Positions 34,369-45,051 of a stretch of DNA of 64,000 bases are shown piece after piece; the stretch's first letter is position 1, and each line of letters opens with the position of its first letter. The position numbers and the translations under genes were made by a program. This DNA is from Streptomyces sp. SCSIO 30461. Its GTDB lineage: Bacteria > Actinomycetota > Actinomycetes > Streptomycetales > Streptomycetaceae. The stretch is from NCBI RefSeq assembly GCF_037023745.1, contig NZ_CP146101.1, forward strand, positions 5,341,001 through 5,405,000, given 5' to 3'. Under the pieces are notes generated by a model. That model was given only the letters and a program-made list of their open reading frames with translations. It did not search any database and was not told the DNA's origin.

Positions 34369-34992
34369 TCAGCGACCGCGTAGCCGCCGCACGAGGATGC
34401 TCGCGTCGCCTCGGGACTCCAGGTCCGCCAGTACGACGGCGACCGCCTCGCGCACGATGCGGCCGCGGTCGACGGCGAGCCCGTGCTCCCCGCGCAGGAC
34501 CAGACGCGCGTGCTCCAGGTCCATCAGCTCTTCGGCCGAGACATAGACGGTGATCTTCTCGTCGTGGCGCTCACGGCCGCTGGGACGCCGGTTGGCGGTG
34601 CGCCCACGGCGCCTGGGCGCCGCCCCCGTGGCGGGGGCGGCAGCGGCTGCGGGGCGCGCCTTGCCCTGGGCCGCGGAGACCGACTGGGCCGCCTGGCCCG
34701 GCTGCGCCGACGGCGCGATGTCGCCGTCCGCGCCTGCTCCCCGGCTGCGCGGTACAGCCGTCTCGGCCTCCTCCGCCGCCGGGGAGTGCTCCTCTCCCGC
34801 CGCGGAGGCCGCGCCGGTCGGGACGGGAGCGCCGGAGGCCGACGGCCCGTCCGCCGAGGACGCGGGTGCCGGCACCCGCGTCTCCCCGTTGGCCGCGCTC
34901 GCCCCCCGCCTCGGGGACGACGGCTGAAGCCCCGTGCCCCCGGTCGTACGGAACAGCTCATCGGCTCCGGGCAGACTCACTCGGCGTGACAC
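34369..34992 (-). CDS. Putative ribbon-helix-helix-type partner of the ParA-like ATPase
   Basis: 207 residues. Residues 1-140 are low-complexity (Ala, Gly, Ser, Pro) and end in a strongly basic patch. The last ~65 residues are ordered: K-I-T-V-Y-V-S-A-E-E-L, then L-E-H-A-R-L-V-L-R, then I-V-R-E-A-V-A-V-V. This strand-helix-helix pattern fits a ribbon-helix-helix or similar small DNA-binding dimer. The start overlaps the ParA stop by 16 bases. ParA ATPases often pair with such small DNA-binding proteins instead of ParB. The assignment rests on pattern only. Confidence 0.55.
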   Translation of the reverse strand: MSRRVSLPGADELFRTTGGTGLQPSSPRRGASAANGETRVPAPASSADGPSASGAPVPTGAASAAGEEHSPAAEEAETAVPRSRGAGADGDIAPSAQPGQAAQSVSAAQGKARPAAAAAPATGAAPRRRGRTANRRPSGRERHDEKITVYVSAEELMDLEHARLVLRGEHGLAVDRGRIVREAVAVVLADLESRGDASILVRRLRGR

Positions 34993-36182
34993 CGGGCGAG
35001 CACCTCCCTGGCGAGCTGGCGATAGGCGGCGGCACCGACCGAGTTGCTGGCGTAGGTGGTGATGGGTTCGCCGGCGACCGTGGTCTCCGGGAACCGCACC
35101 GTGCGCCCGATGACCGTGTGGTAGACGTGGTCGTCAAATGCCTCGACGACACGCGCCAGCACCTCACGACTGTGGACCGTGCGCGAGTCGTACATCGTGG
35201 CGAGGATACCGTCGAGCTCCAGCTCGGGGTTGAGCCGCTCCTGCACCTTCTCGATGGTCTCCGTCAGCAGCGCGACACCGCGAAGCGCGAAGAACTCGCA
35301 TTCCAGCGGCACGATCACCTTGTGAGCTGCCGTCAGGGCGTTGACCGTGAGCAGGCCGAGCGAGGGCTGGCAGTCGATGACGATGTAGTCGTAGTCCTGC
35401 AGCAGCGGCTTCAGGGCGCGCTGGAGCGTCGACTCGCGGGCCACCTCGCTCACCAACTGCACTTCGGCGGCGGAGAGGTCGATGTTGCTCGGCAGCAGGT
35501 CCATGTTGGGCACCGCTGTCTTGAGCAGCACCTCGTCGGCGGCCATCCCCCGCTCCATGAGCAGGTTGTAGACCGTGAGGTCGAGCTCCATCGGGTTCAC
35601 GCCGAGACCGACCGACAGGGCTCCCTGCGGGTCGAAGTCGACGAGCAGGACACGCCGTCCGTACTCCGCAAGTGCCGCGCCCAGGTTGATGGTCGACGTC
35701 GTCTTGCCGACGCCGCCCTTCTGGTTGCACATCGCGATGATCTTCGCGGGGCCGTGGTCCGTCAGCGGGCCCGGGATCGGGAAGTAGGGCAGCGGCCGCC
35801 CGGTGGGGCCGATCCGCTCACGGCGCTGGCGGGCCGCGTCGGGCGCGAGCGTGGCCGCGTACTCGGGGTCGGGCTCGTATTCGGCGTCTGGGTCGTAGAA
35901 GTGCCCCTCGGGCACCTCGTCGTAGTCGGCGAAGTGGGTGGACTCTCGGCCACTCTCGTTGCCGGCCGTGGCGTTCACGTGTTGGCCGTCCATCATCTTC
36001 ATCGTGTGGGCTGTCGTCGTCGTGTGCTGGTCGGTCGCGAAGGTACGGACAGCGACGGAGCCGACAGCTTCGTGCCCGGACGCAGCACCCTGGTCCAGGG
36101 CCGGGGGCGTCCCCGCGCCCGCCTGGCGCGGTGGGTGGATTCCCGCGTGACCACCCCCGGGAGAAAATGTCGACTCATTCAC
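34977..36182 (-). CDS. ParA family ATPase
   Basis: 401 residues from GTG 36182, which has A-A-G-G-A-G-G-T about ten bases upstream. The first ~140 residues are an acidic, likely disordered extension. The deviant Walker A is Q-K-G-G-V-G-K-T-T; V-D-F-D-P-Q-G and V-I-D-C-Q-P-S-L-G complete the MinD/ParA site. This is not the chromosomal parAB pair, which lies near the origin. In actinobacteria this orphan ParA precedes scpA/scpB. A role in chromosome or protein positioning together with condensin is inferred from that conserved context. Confidence 0.88.
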   Translation of the reverse strand: MNESTFSPGGGHAGIHPPRQAGAGTPPALDQGAASGHEAVGSVAVRTFATDQHTTTTAHTMKMMDGQHVNATAGNESGRESTHFADYDEVPEGHFYDPDAEYEPDPEYAATLAPDAARQRRERIGPTGRPLPYFPIPGPLTDHGPAKIIAMCNQKGGVGKTTSTINLGAALAEYGRRVLLVDFDPQGALSVGLGVNPMELDLTVYNLLMERGMAADEVLLKTAVPNMDLLPSNIDLSAAEVQLVSEVARESTLQRALKPLLQDYDYIVIDCQPSLGLLTVNALTAAHKVIVPLECEFFALRGVALLTETIEKVQERLNPELELDGILATMYDSRTVHSREVLARVVEAFDDHVYHTVIGRTVRFPETTVAGEPITTYASNSVGAAAYRQLAREVLARCHAE

Positions 36183-36579
36183 AAGTCGTCTTACCTCCTT
36201 GGACGTGACCAGGAAACTTTATCGATAGGTCAGCGTGGCACCATGCCGACGGTTGGCGACTCTATGGCGTGTCACCGCTCCGCAGCAACACAATCCACCG
36301 GACCCGGCCCGATGTGTCGGCATCCGAACCCCTCCATGTCAAGGGTGCACGGCACCCGTCCCACCACTTCTCACAGCTGTGCGAAACCGCTGGAGCGTTG
36401 CGTTCGAGGCGAGTTGGGCGTCATCGCGGCGTGTCCGGACACACATCCGGCCGAACCCTTTTCATCAAGGTCCGGCCGGATGTGTGATGTTGACGACCCG
36501 TATTGACGTATTGGTCGCTCTTGTCGCCTGCTTGGCACTCTCGGGGTCGACCGAGGCTCGGCCCCTGACCAGCTCCTGA
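36183..36579. other. Intergenic region between ParA and ald
   Basis: 397 bases. It carries the ald terminator (36441-36485) and must hold the ParA promoter on the minus strand. No gene, RNA or repeat was recognised in the rest. Confidence 0.4.
36441..36485 (-). terminator. ald terminator hairpin
   Basis: A perfect 13-bp stem (36441-36453 with 36473-36485) with a 19-base loop, 95 bases beyond the ald stop. No U-tract. Confidence 0.6.
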
Positions 36580-37704
36580 TCAGCCGAGGAGGGTGCCGAG
36601 CTCCACCGACTCGAGGCCGTGCGCCTGGGCGACTTCCCTGTAAACAACCTGGCCCTCATGGACGTTGAGCCCCTTGGCCAGCGCGGGGTCGCGGCGCAGC
36701 GCCTCGACCCAGCCGTTGTTCGCGAGCGACACCACGTACGGGAGTGTGGCGTTGGTGAGCGCGTTGGTCGATGTGCTGGGCACAGCGCCAGGCATGTTGG
36801 CGACGCAGTAGAAGACCGAGCTGTGGACCATGAAGGTCGGCTCGGCGTGGGTGGTCGCACGGGAGTCCTCGAAGCAGCCGCCCTGGTCGATCGCGATGTC
36901 GACAAGGACACTTCCCGGCTTCATACGGGAGACCAGCTCGTTGGTGACCAGCTTCGGCGCCTTGGCGCCGGGGATGAGCACCGCACCGATGACGAGGTCG
37001 GCGTCGAGGACGGCCTTCTCCAGCTCGTAGGAATTGGACATGACGGCCTTGACCTTGGTACCGAAGATCCGGTCGGCCTCGCGCAGCTTGTTGATGTCGC
37101 GGTCCAGCAGGGTCACGTCGAAGCCCATGCCGACGGCGATCTGCGTGGCGTTCCAGCCGGAGACCCCGCCACCGATGACCACGACCTTGGCGGGAGTGAC
37201 ACCCGGGACCCCACCCGGCAGCACACCGCGGCCGCCCACCGGGCGCATCAGGTGGTAGGCGCCGACCTGCGGGGCGAGCCGGCCCGCCACCTCGGACATC
37301 GGGGCGAGCAGCGGCAGGGCGCGGTTGGGCAGCTCGACCGTCTCGTAGGCGATCGCGGTGGTGCCGGACTCGACGAGTGCGTCCGTGCACTCCTTGGAGG
37401 CGGCCAGGTGCAGGTAGGTGAAGAGGATCTGGCCCTTGCGGAGGCGGTGGTACTCCTCCGCGATGGGCTCCTTGACTTTCAGCACCATGTCGGCGACGGC
37501 CCAGACCTCGTCGGCGGTGGGCAGGATCTGCGCGCCTGCCGCGACGAACTCCTCGTTCGTGATCGAGGAGCCCAGACCGGCGTTCACCTCGATGACGACC
37601 TGATGGCCGTTGCGGACGAGCTCGTGCACTCCGGCGGGGGTGATGGCCACCCGGAACTCGTTGTTCTTGACCTCGCGGGGGATGCCGACCTTCACGTCGA
37701 TCAC
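36580..37704 (-). CDS. ald: L-alanine dehydrogenase
   Basis: 374 residues, the normal family length. Substrate residues lie in K-V-G-I-P-R-E-V-K and F-T-Y-L-H-L-A. The Rossmann motif is [11 protein letters not shown], and [14 protein letters not shown] follows. It interconverts L-alanine with pyruvate and ammonium using NAD. ATG 37704 is about 100 bases after a predicted promoter. It is monocistronic, with its own terminator and no regulator gene alongside. Confidence 0.95.
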   Translation of the reverse strand: MIDVKVGIPREVKNNEFRVAITPAGVHELVRNGHQVVIEVNAGLGSSITNEEFVAAGAQILPTADEVWAVADMVLKVKEPIAEEYHRLRKGQILFTYLHLAASKECTDALVESGTTAIAYETVELPNRALPLLAPMSEVAGRLAPQVGAYHLMRPVGGRGVLPGGVPGVTPAKVVVIGGGVSGWNATQIAVGMGFDVTLLDRDINKLREADRIFGTKVKAVMSNSYELEKAVLDADLVIGAVLIPGAKAPKLVTNELVSRMKPGSVLVDIAIDQGGCFEDSRATTHAEPTFMVHSSVFYCVANMPGAVPSTSTNALTNATLPYVVSLANNGWVEALRRDPALAKGLNVHEGQVVYREVAQAHGLESVELGTLLG

Positions 37705-37809
37705 GGTCCTTGGCTCAGGGGAATCTCAGGGAGATATGTCGTGCAATTCCATAGTTACCCGGATACGCACGGCGCACCGAGAGAGACCGGAGCGACGCCC
37801 GGCAGAGCC

Positions 37810-37851
37810 AGTCTAATGAAGGAGTTCTCGCTGTCTAGCCTTGCAATGCAA
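37810..37851 (-). promoter_or_regulatory. ald promoter with upstream palindrome
   Basis: On the minus strand TAGACA (37832-37837), 16 bases, TAGACT (37810-37815). Immediately upstream, TTGCAATGCAA (37841-37851) is an inverted repeat that could bind an Lrp/AldR-type activator. Predicted from sequence only. Confidence 0.45.
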
Positions 37852-37869
37852 AATCTTCTGACCAGACCA

Positions 37870-39987
37870 CTACGGATTTCGCAGGCCAGCGACCTCCGTT
37901 TCCAGGAGCTGCTCCGCGGTAGAGCGATGCAGCCTGGCCGCGGCGGGATCGCCTAGTCGATCGAACGTGTCGGCCAGTCTGAGCTGGAGGGCCGCCTGCA
38001 ACCGCACGTTCCCTGCCTGACGCGCGCAGGCCACGGCCTCCTCGCAGGTGCGCAGCGCCTCCCGGGGTCTGCCCGCGTACTCCTGGACCCGTGCCACCTC
38101 GCTCAACGCCCGTGCATGACCGGAAAGATCACCGAGCCGTCGGTATCCGGCCGCCGCCGCCCGCCAACCGCGCAGTGCGTCCCCGTAGCGCCCCGCGTAG
38201 GTGTGCACGGCGCCGAGGCGTCCGTACAGCCTGGTCCCGTCGGCGAGCTCCCCCCTCGCCAGCCGCTGCGAGAGCGCGCGTCCGTACCAGTCGGCGGCCC
38301 GCTCCCAGTCCCCCAGCTCCTGGTAGGCGCCTGCCACGGATTCCATCGCCCTGCCCATGGCATAGGGGTCGTTCGCCCGTCGCCCGGCCTCCAGGGCGGA
38401 CCGGTAGCGGGCCAGAGCTGCGTCCTTGCGCCCCATCCCCGCGTCGAGGTCGGCGAGGTTCAGCAGCGCGGCGGCCTGCTCGCGATGGAGCCCACGGCGT
38501 TCGGCCATCTCCAGGACGAGCAGATGGAGCTCGTAGAGCTCGGGCGCGGCGCCCTCCGTCCCCCAGTGGGCTACCAGCGCTCTGACCAGGGCCGCGATCA
38601 GCCGTCTGGCCAGGGTGTCCAGATCCCCGTCCGCGACGGCGAGCCGCGCGGCGCCTGACAGCGCGTGGCGGCGGGCCGCCAGCCAGGACTCCGCCACTTC
38701 CGGCTCGCTGAAGCGCAGGGTGCGCGGCAGACCGGCGAGTCTGCGGCGGGCCTCGGAGCCTTCGGGTTCGGTGCTGGCACGGCAGGCGTGCAGCAGCCGT
38801 ACGGTCCGCTCCAGCATCCGGGCGCGGGCGAGCTCGATCTCGGCGGGCCGATCGCACGCGTTCATCGCCTCGCGCAGCAGCGGGACGAGGCAGCCGGGCA
38901 CCTCGTACAGTTCGTCGTCCGGCCCGTTGCCTCCGCGGGGCCCCTCCTCCTCCGGCGTACCGTCCCGCACCACCCGCAGCAGCCCCAGCGAGGCGAAGTC
39001 CGCCAGCGCGAGACCCGCGTCCGCGAACGAGCAGCCGGCCAGTGCGGAGGCCGTGTTCGGGTCCACGAGCCCGGTCGGTGCGAGTGTCAGCAGCCGCAGC
39101 ATCCGCGCAGCCGACGCCGGCAGCGATTCATGGACCAGCCGGAACGCCTTGGCCACCGGCCTGGCACCGACGGGCTGTTCGGGATCGTCCGGCAGCCCGC
39201 GCAGCCTCTTGGCCGCATCGGCAACCGAGGCATTGGGCCTGGCGGCCAGCCAGCCGCCGGCCAGCACCATCGCCGCAGGCTGGCCACCGCACTGCTCGAC
39301 CAGGGACTCAGCCGCCTGCGGGTCCACGGTGATCCGCACCTCGCCGGTGAAGCGGCCCAGCAGCTCGATCGCCGACTTCGGGTCCATGCCGCCGACGGTG
39401 CAGGGCCGTACGTCCGCGATCCCGGTGAGCGGGCCCTGGGCGACGGCGACGACCAGGCAGTCGGGGTCGTCGGGGATGAGCGGATCGACCTGCCCGGCGT
39501 CGCGGGCGTCGTCCAGCAGCAGCAGGCAGCGCCGCTCCGCGAGCGCGTCCCGGACCAGCCCGGTGAGCTCGTCCTCGTCCGCTCCGGGACGCGGGGTGAC
39601 CCCGAGTTCGCCCAGCAGGTCGCGTACGGTGCGCTCGGTGGGCACGGCGTCTCCCGCAGGCTCCGCGAGGCGGGCCCTCAGCACTCCGCCGGGGTAGTCG
39701 CCGGCCAGTTGCCTGACCAGCTCGTCGGCGAGGGTGCTGCGTCCCGAGCCGGGGCGCCCGGCGACCAGCAGCACCCTGGCACGTGGCGCCTTGCGTCCCG
39801 ATAGGGTGTCCAGACCGGCCCGTTCGATATCGGCCCTCAGCGACTTCAACTCACGCTGGCGTCCGATGAATTGCCCTCTGGCACCGCCTCCGGTCCCGCT
39901 CGCTGCCGACTCCGCCACCGGCTCCTGTTCCGATGACGCCGAGCTCCCGGGCGAAGGGCCTTCCGGCGAAGGACCGTTCACTTCCAC
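37870..39987 (-). CDS. STAND-type NTPase with C-terminal TPR domain
   Basis: 705 residues from GTG 39987, preferred because G-A-G-G-G-A-G lies upstream; a GTG at 40176 in the same frame has no site and touches a terminator. The P-loop domain has G-R-P-G-S-G-R-S-T (Arg replacing the Walker lysine) near residue 75 and L-L-L-L-D-D-A-R-D as Walker B. NB-ARC-like segments G-G-Q-P-A-A-M and a winged-helix region follow. From about residue 480 at least five TPR units occur (A-L-L-N-L-A-D-L, Y-Q-E-L-G-D-W-E-R-A). No DNA-binding domain is obvious. Such proteins are signal-gated switches; Streptomyces has many. The altered Walker lysine may impair nucleotide hydrolysis. Confidence 0.8.
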   Translation of the reverse strand: MEVNGPSPEGPSPGSSASSEQEPVAESAASGTGGGARGQFIGRQRELKSLRADIERAGLDTLSGRKAPRARVLLVAGRPGSGRSTLADELVRQLAGDYPGGVLRARLAEPAGDAVPTERTVRDLLGELGVTPRPGADEDELTGLVRDALAERRCLLLLDDARDAGQVDPLIPDDPDCLVVAVAQGPLTGIADVRPCTVGGMDPKSAIELLGRFTGEVRITVDPQAAESLVEQCGGQPAAMVLAGGWLAARPNASVADAAKRLRGLPDDPEQPVGARPVAKAFRLVHESLPASAARMLRLLTLAPTGLVDPNTASALAGCSFADAGLALADFASLGLLRVVRDGTPEEEGPRGGNGPDDELYEVPGCLVPLLREAMNACDRPAEIELARARMLERTVRLLHACRASTEPEGSEARRRLAGLPRTLRFSEPEVAESWLAARRHALSGAARLAVADGDLDTLARRLIAALVRALVAHWGTEGAAPELYELHLLVLEMAERRGLHREQAAALLNLADLDAGMGRKDAALARYRSALEAGRRANDPYAMGRAMESVAGAYQELGDWERAADWYGRALSQRLARGELADGTRLYGRLGAVHTYAGRYGDALRGWRAAAAGYRRLGDLSGHARALSEVARVQEYAGRPREALRTCEEAVACARQAGNVRLQAALQLRLADTFDRLGDPAAARLHRSTAEQLLETEVAGLRNP

Positions 39988-40177
39988 GCCTGCTCCCTCA
40001 TGGGCCACGCTCCAGTCCGCCGCTGAACGAGCCGAACCCACCGGAGGTTCCCCGGATGGGCGCTCCGAGCGTAGATCAGCCGTCTGCCGGACTTCGGGGA
40101 GCGCTGCGGCGCGTGCGCCCGGTTCCCTCGATCGGATCAGCCGATCGTCCCACCGGGCGCCCCCGCCGGAAGTCACT

Positions 40178-40225
40178 CTAAGGGCTTGCAGGGAATCAAG
40201 GCGTTGCTTTCCTGCAAGCCCTTAG
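40178..40225 (-). terminator. Terminator of the NUDIX gene
   Basis: A perfect 15-bp stem (40178-40192 with 40211-40225) and an 18-base loop. One arm contains the NUDIX stop codon (40222-40224). It ends just before the STAND gene reading frame opens, so that gene probably needs its own promoter between here and 39987. Confidence 0.7.
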
Positions 40226-40854
40226 GCCTCGAACGGCCGCGCGGGCCACGGCGCCTCGGCGGGACGCAGCGCGTCCACCCCGTCGCCCGCCAGCGCGGCG
40301 GCGAGCGAGAGCACGCCCACGGCCAGGCAGTTGTTGTGCAGCTCCCCAGCGAGTACCCCGCGCACGAGTTCCTCGAGCGGCACCCGGGCCAGCTCCATGT
40401 CGGCCTCCTCGTGGGAGACCCGGAAGCGTTCGCCCTCGGCCTCGGAGAGGTCGCGGGCGAGGAAGACCCGTACCGCCTCGTCGCAGCCGCCCGGCGTGGT
40501 GTACACGTCGACCAGCACCCGCCAGTCGGCGGCCTTGACGTGCGCCTCCTCGTACAGCTCGCGCTGTGCCGCGGTCAGCGGGTTCTCCCCCGGCACATCG
40601 AGCAGGCCGGCCGGGATCTCCCACAGCTTCTGCCGCACGGGGTGCCGGTACTGGCGCAGCACCAGGACCCTGCCCGACTCGTCCAGGGCGAGCGCCGCCA
40701 CGGAGCCGGGGTGGACCTGGTAGTCGCGGCGCGCGACCGAACCGTCGGGCATGACCACGTCGTCGGTCCGAACGCTTGTCTTGTTGCCCTTGAACGGGAC
40801 CGCGGTCGCCGTGACCCGCCACTCCTCAGGGGTGTCCTTGATGGTCGTGGTCAT
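40222..40854 (-). CDS. NUDIX hydrolase, ADP-ribose pyrophosphatase-like
   Basis: 210 residues from ATG 40854, chosen for G-A-G-G-A-C-G-G upstream. The NUDIX box starts at G-L-L-D-V-P-G-E and ends R-E-L-Y-E-E; it is one residue longer than the textbook spacing, as in actinobacterial ADP-ribose pyrophosphatases. L-V-L-R-Q-Y-R-H-P-V and L-W-E-I-P-A-G-L are characteristic of that subfamily. It would split ADP-ribose to AMP and ribose-5-phosphate. It follows pyrG in the same direction, 95 bases later. Confidence 0.88.
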   Translation of the reverse strand: MTTTIKDTPEEWRVTATAVPFKGNKTSVRTDDVVMPDGSVARRDYQVHPGSVAALALDESGRVLVLRQYRHPVRQKLWEIPAGLLDVPGENPLTAAQRELYEEAHVKAADWRVLVDVYTTPGGCDEAVRVFLARDLSEAEGERFRVSHEEADMELARVPLEELVRGVLAGELHNNCLAVGVLSLAAALAGDGVDALRPAEAPWPARPFEA

Positions 40855-40949
40855 ATGCCGTCCTCTCCACACACCGGAACCGGGGTACGGGGCCTGTTCC
40901 GGCCCGCACCCCGGTCCACGTTAGTTCTTCCGCCGCTGCCGGCTCTCAG

Positions 40950-42626
<1,677 letters not shown>

Positions 42627-43109
42627 GGCCAAGAGGGGGCTCCCGTGGTCGCGAGTTGTCGTGCGTACCGGCGATCCCGCTGCGGAGATCCGGAGATTTC
42701 CAGGGGTGCCGTCGCTGCGGTTCGGGGGCCGCCGTTCATGCGAGGAGCCCACCGGTCCACGGGCTACCAGGGTATCAGCGCCACAGGGAGACTGCTTCCG
42801 GCCACACGGGGCATGATGGCTCTCACGGGCCTCTCCGGGTTCACCCACCGCTCACTCGTTCGGCGGCACCGGATTGCCGGGAGCTTCGCGCGGATCAGGG
42901 GGCCGCGTCGTATTCTGCTCGGACACTTGATTCGGAATGTCGCTCCCGAGCAAGCCGGCGATTGGCACCACCTCCGCCCTTCTCCCGGAACAAGAGCTCG
43001 TCAATGACCGATTGACCGATTGACACCCTTGACCGCAGCTGACACCAGCTACCAGCAGCAAGAGCACAGAGCCACGCAAGGCGGACGTGGCCGTTCGACT
43101 GGAGATCCA
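42627..43109. other. Divergent region between pyrG and the GH15 gene
   Basis: 483 bases that hold the promoters of pyrG and the glycoside hydrolase. An 8-base direct repeat TGACCGAT occurs twice near 43004-43019. An in-frame TTG at 43020 could be an earlier start of the GH15 gene. Nothing else was recognised. Confidence 0.35.
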
Positions 43110-44912
43110 TTGGCCGGGCGCATCGAGGATTACGCACTCATCGGGGACATGCAGACCGCTGCCCTGGTCTGCCGGGACGGCACGGTCGACTGGCTGTGCC
43201 TGCCCCGTTTCGACTCGCATGCCGTCTTCGCCGGGCTCCTCGGCACCGAGGAGCACGGCTTCTGGCGCCTCGGGCCCGCGTATCCGGGCGAAACCGAGCC
43301 CCCCGCGGCCGACCGCCGGAGATACCGGGGCGACTCGCTGATCCTGGAATCGGAGTGGGACACCCCACGCGGCACGGTCCGTGTGACGGATTTCATGCCG
43401 CCGCGTGACGGTGCGCCCCAACTGATCCGGATCGTCGAGGGTGTCAGCGGCCGTGTCCCGATGCGCTCGTCCCTGCGGATGCGGTTCAGCTACGGTCGGG
43501 TCGTGCCCTGGGTGCACAAGGTCGACAACCGTACGGTCGCCGTCGCGGGTCCCGACTCGGTCTGGCTGGACACGCCGGCGGAGACCTACGGCAAGGACCT
43601 GACGACGTACTCGGACTTCACCGTCTCCCCCGGTGACCGGATCGCCTTCACCATCAGCTGGCAGCCCTCGCACCGCGAGCCACCGGCGCTTCCCGACCCC
43701 GAGGGCTCGCTGGACGCCACCGAGGACTTCTGGCGCGAGTGGGTCGACCACTGCACGTACCACGGCCCCTACCGGGAGTCCGTCGTCCGCTCGCTGATCA
43801 CCCTGAAGGCCCTGACCTACGCCCCCACCGGCGGCATCGTCGCCGCGCCCACCACCTCCCTGCCGGAGGAGATCGGCGGGGTACGGAACTGGGACTACCG
43901 CTACACCTGGCTGCGGGACGCGGCGATCACCCTGTCGTCGCTGCTGCGCACCGGCTACCGGGAAGAGGCCCGGGCCTGGCGCGAGTGGCTGCTGCGGGCG
44001 GTCGCGGGCGACCCGGAGAACCTCCAGATCATGTACGGGATCGCGGGTGAACGCGAACTGGGCGAGGCGGAACTGGACTGGCTGCCCGGTTACGAGGGCT
44101 CCGTCCCGGTCCGGGTGGGCAACGGCGCCGCGAACCAGCTCCAGCTGGACGTCTACGGCGAGGTCACCGAGGCGCTGCATCTGGCGCATATGACCGGTCT
44201 GTCCCGCAACGACTACGCCTCCGTGCTCCAGCTGAAGCTGATCCAGTACCTGGAGGACCACTGGGACCAGCCCGACGAGGGCATCTGGGAGGTCCGCGGG
44301 CCGCGCCGCCACTTCGTGCACTCCAAGGTGATGGCGTGGGTGGCCGTGGACCGCACGATCAAGCTGATCGAGTCGGGGGACGCGGACGGGCCGCTGGAGC
44401 GCTGGCGTGAGCTGCGCGACGAGATCCACCGCGATGTCTGCGAGAAGGGCTACGACAAGGAGCGGAACACCTTCACGCAGTCCTACGGCTCCAAGGAGCT
44501 CGACGCCTCGCTGCTGCTGATCCCGCAGATGGGCTTTCTGCCACCGGACGACAAGCGCGTCATCGGCACGATCGAGGCGATCCAGCGTGAGCTCTCCACT
44601 CCGGACGGTTTCGTGCTGCGCTATCCGACGGCAGGCGACGAGGCCGGAGTCGATGGGCTCGAAGGCGACGAGGGCGCCTTTCTCGCCTGCTCGTTCTGGC
44701 TGGCCGACGACCTGGCGATGATCGGCCGGGTGGACGAGGCCCGCAGGCTCTTCGAGAAGCTGCTGTCGCTGCGCAACGACCTCGGGCTGCTCGCCGAGGA
44801 GTGGGATCCGCGGCTCCAGCGCCAGGTGGGCAACTTCCCGCAGGCCTTCAGCCATGTCCCGTTGATCGACACGGCGCTACGGCTGACCGCCTCCGGCGCG
44901 TACGGGGGCTGA
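43110..44912 (+). CDS. Glycoside hydrolase family 15 protein (glucoamylase/trehalase-like)
   Basis: 600 residues from TTG 43110, chosen for G-G-A-G five bases upstream and because the conserved I-E-D-Y-A-L-I-G-D begins there. A beta-sandwich domain (to about residue 230) precedes the (alpha/alpha)6 barrel. Barrel motifs are N-W-D-Y-R-Y-T-W-L-R-D-A, W-E-V-R-G and a C-terminal E-E-W-D with the second catalytic glutamate. No signal peptide, so it is cytoplasmic. Actinobacterial members hydrolyse trehalose or short alpha-glucans; which one is not decided here. A TTG at 43020 would add 30 poorly conserved residues. Confidence 0.85.
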   Translation: MAGRIEDYALIGDMQTAALVCRDGTVDWLCLPRFDSHAVFAGLLGTEEHGFWRLGPAYPGETEPPAADRRRYRGDSLILESEWDTPRGTVRVTDFMPPRDGAPQLIRIVEGVSGRVPMRSSLRMRFSYGRVVPWVHKVDNRTVAVAGPDSVWLDTPAETYGKDLTTYSDFTVSPGDRIAFTISWQPSHREPPALPDPEGSLDATEDFWREWVDHCTYHGPYRESVVRSLITLKALTYAPTGGIVAAPTTSLPEEIGGVRNWDYRYTWLRDAAITLSSLLRTGYREEARAWREWLLRAVAGDPENLQIMYGIAGERELGEAELDWLPGYEGSVPVRVGNGAANQLQLDVYGEVTEALHLAHMTGLSRNDYASVLQLKLIQYLEDHWDQPDEGIWEVRGPRRHFVHSKVMAWVAVDRTIKLIESGDADGPLERWRELRDEIHRDVCEKGYDKERNTFTQSYGSKELDASLLLIPQMGFLPPDDKRVIGTIEAIQRELSTPDGFVLRYPTAGDEAGVDGLEGDEGAFLACSFWLADDLAMIGRVDEARRLFEKLLSLRNDLGLLAEEWDPRLQRQVGNFPQAFSHVPLIDTALRLTASGAYGG

Positions 44913-45051
44913 CGGCGACGGCGCCGGTTGGTCGGCCCGCGAGCAGGCCGGGATGGGCGCTGCGCTTGATGGGCGCTGGGCTTGATGTGCGGGGCAGGAC
45001 CGCTCATACCTACGATGAGAAGGTCCTGTCCGCGCCCCGGAAGGGGACATC

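Noticed and set aside
36487..36579. Possible 30-residue hydrophobic peptide downstream of ald
   Set aside because: No ribosome site, lies between the ald stop and its terminator on the other strand, and nothing supports translation.
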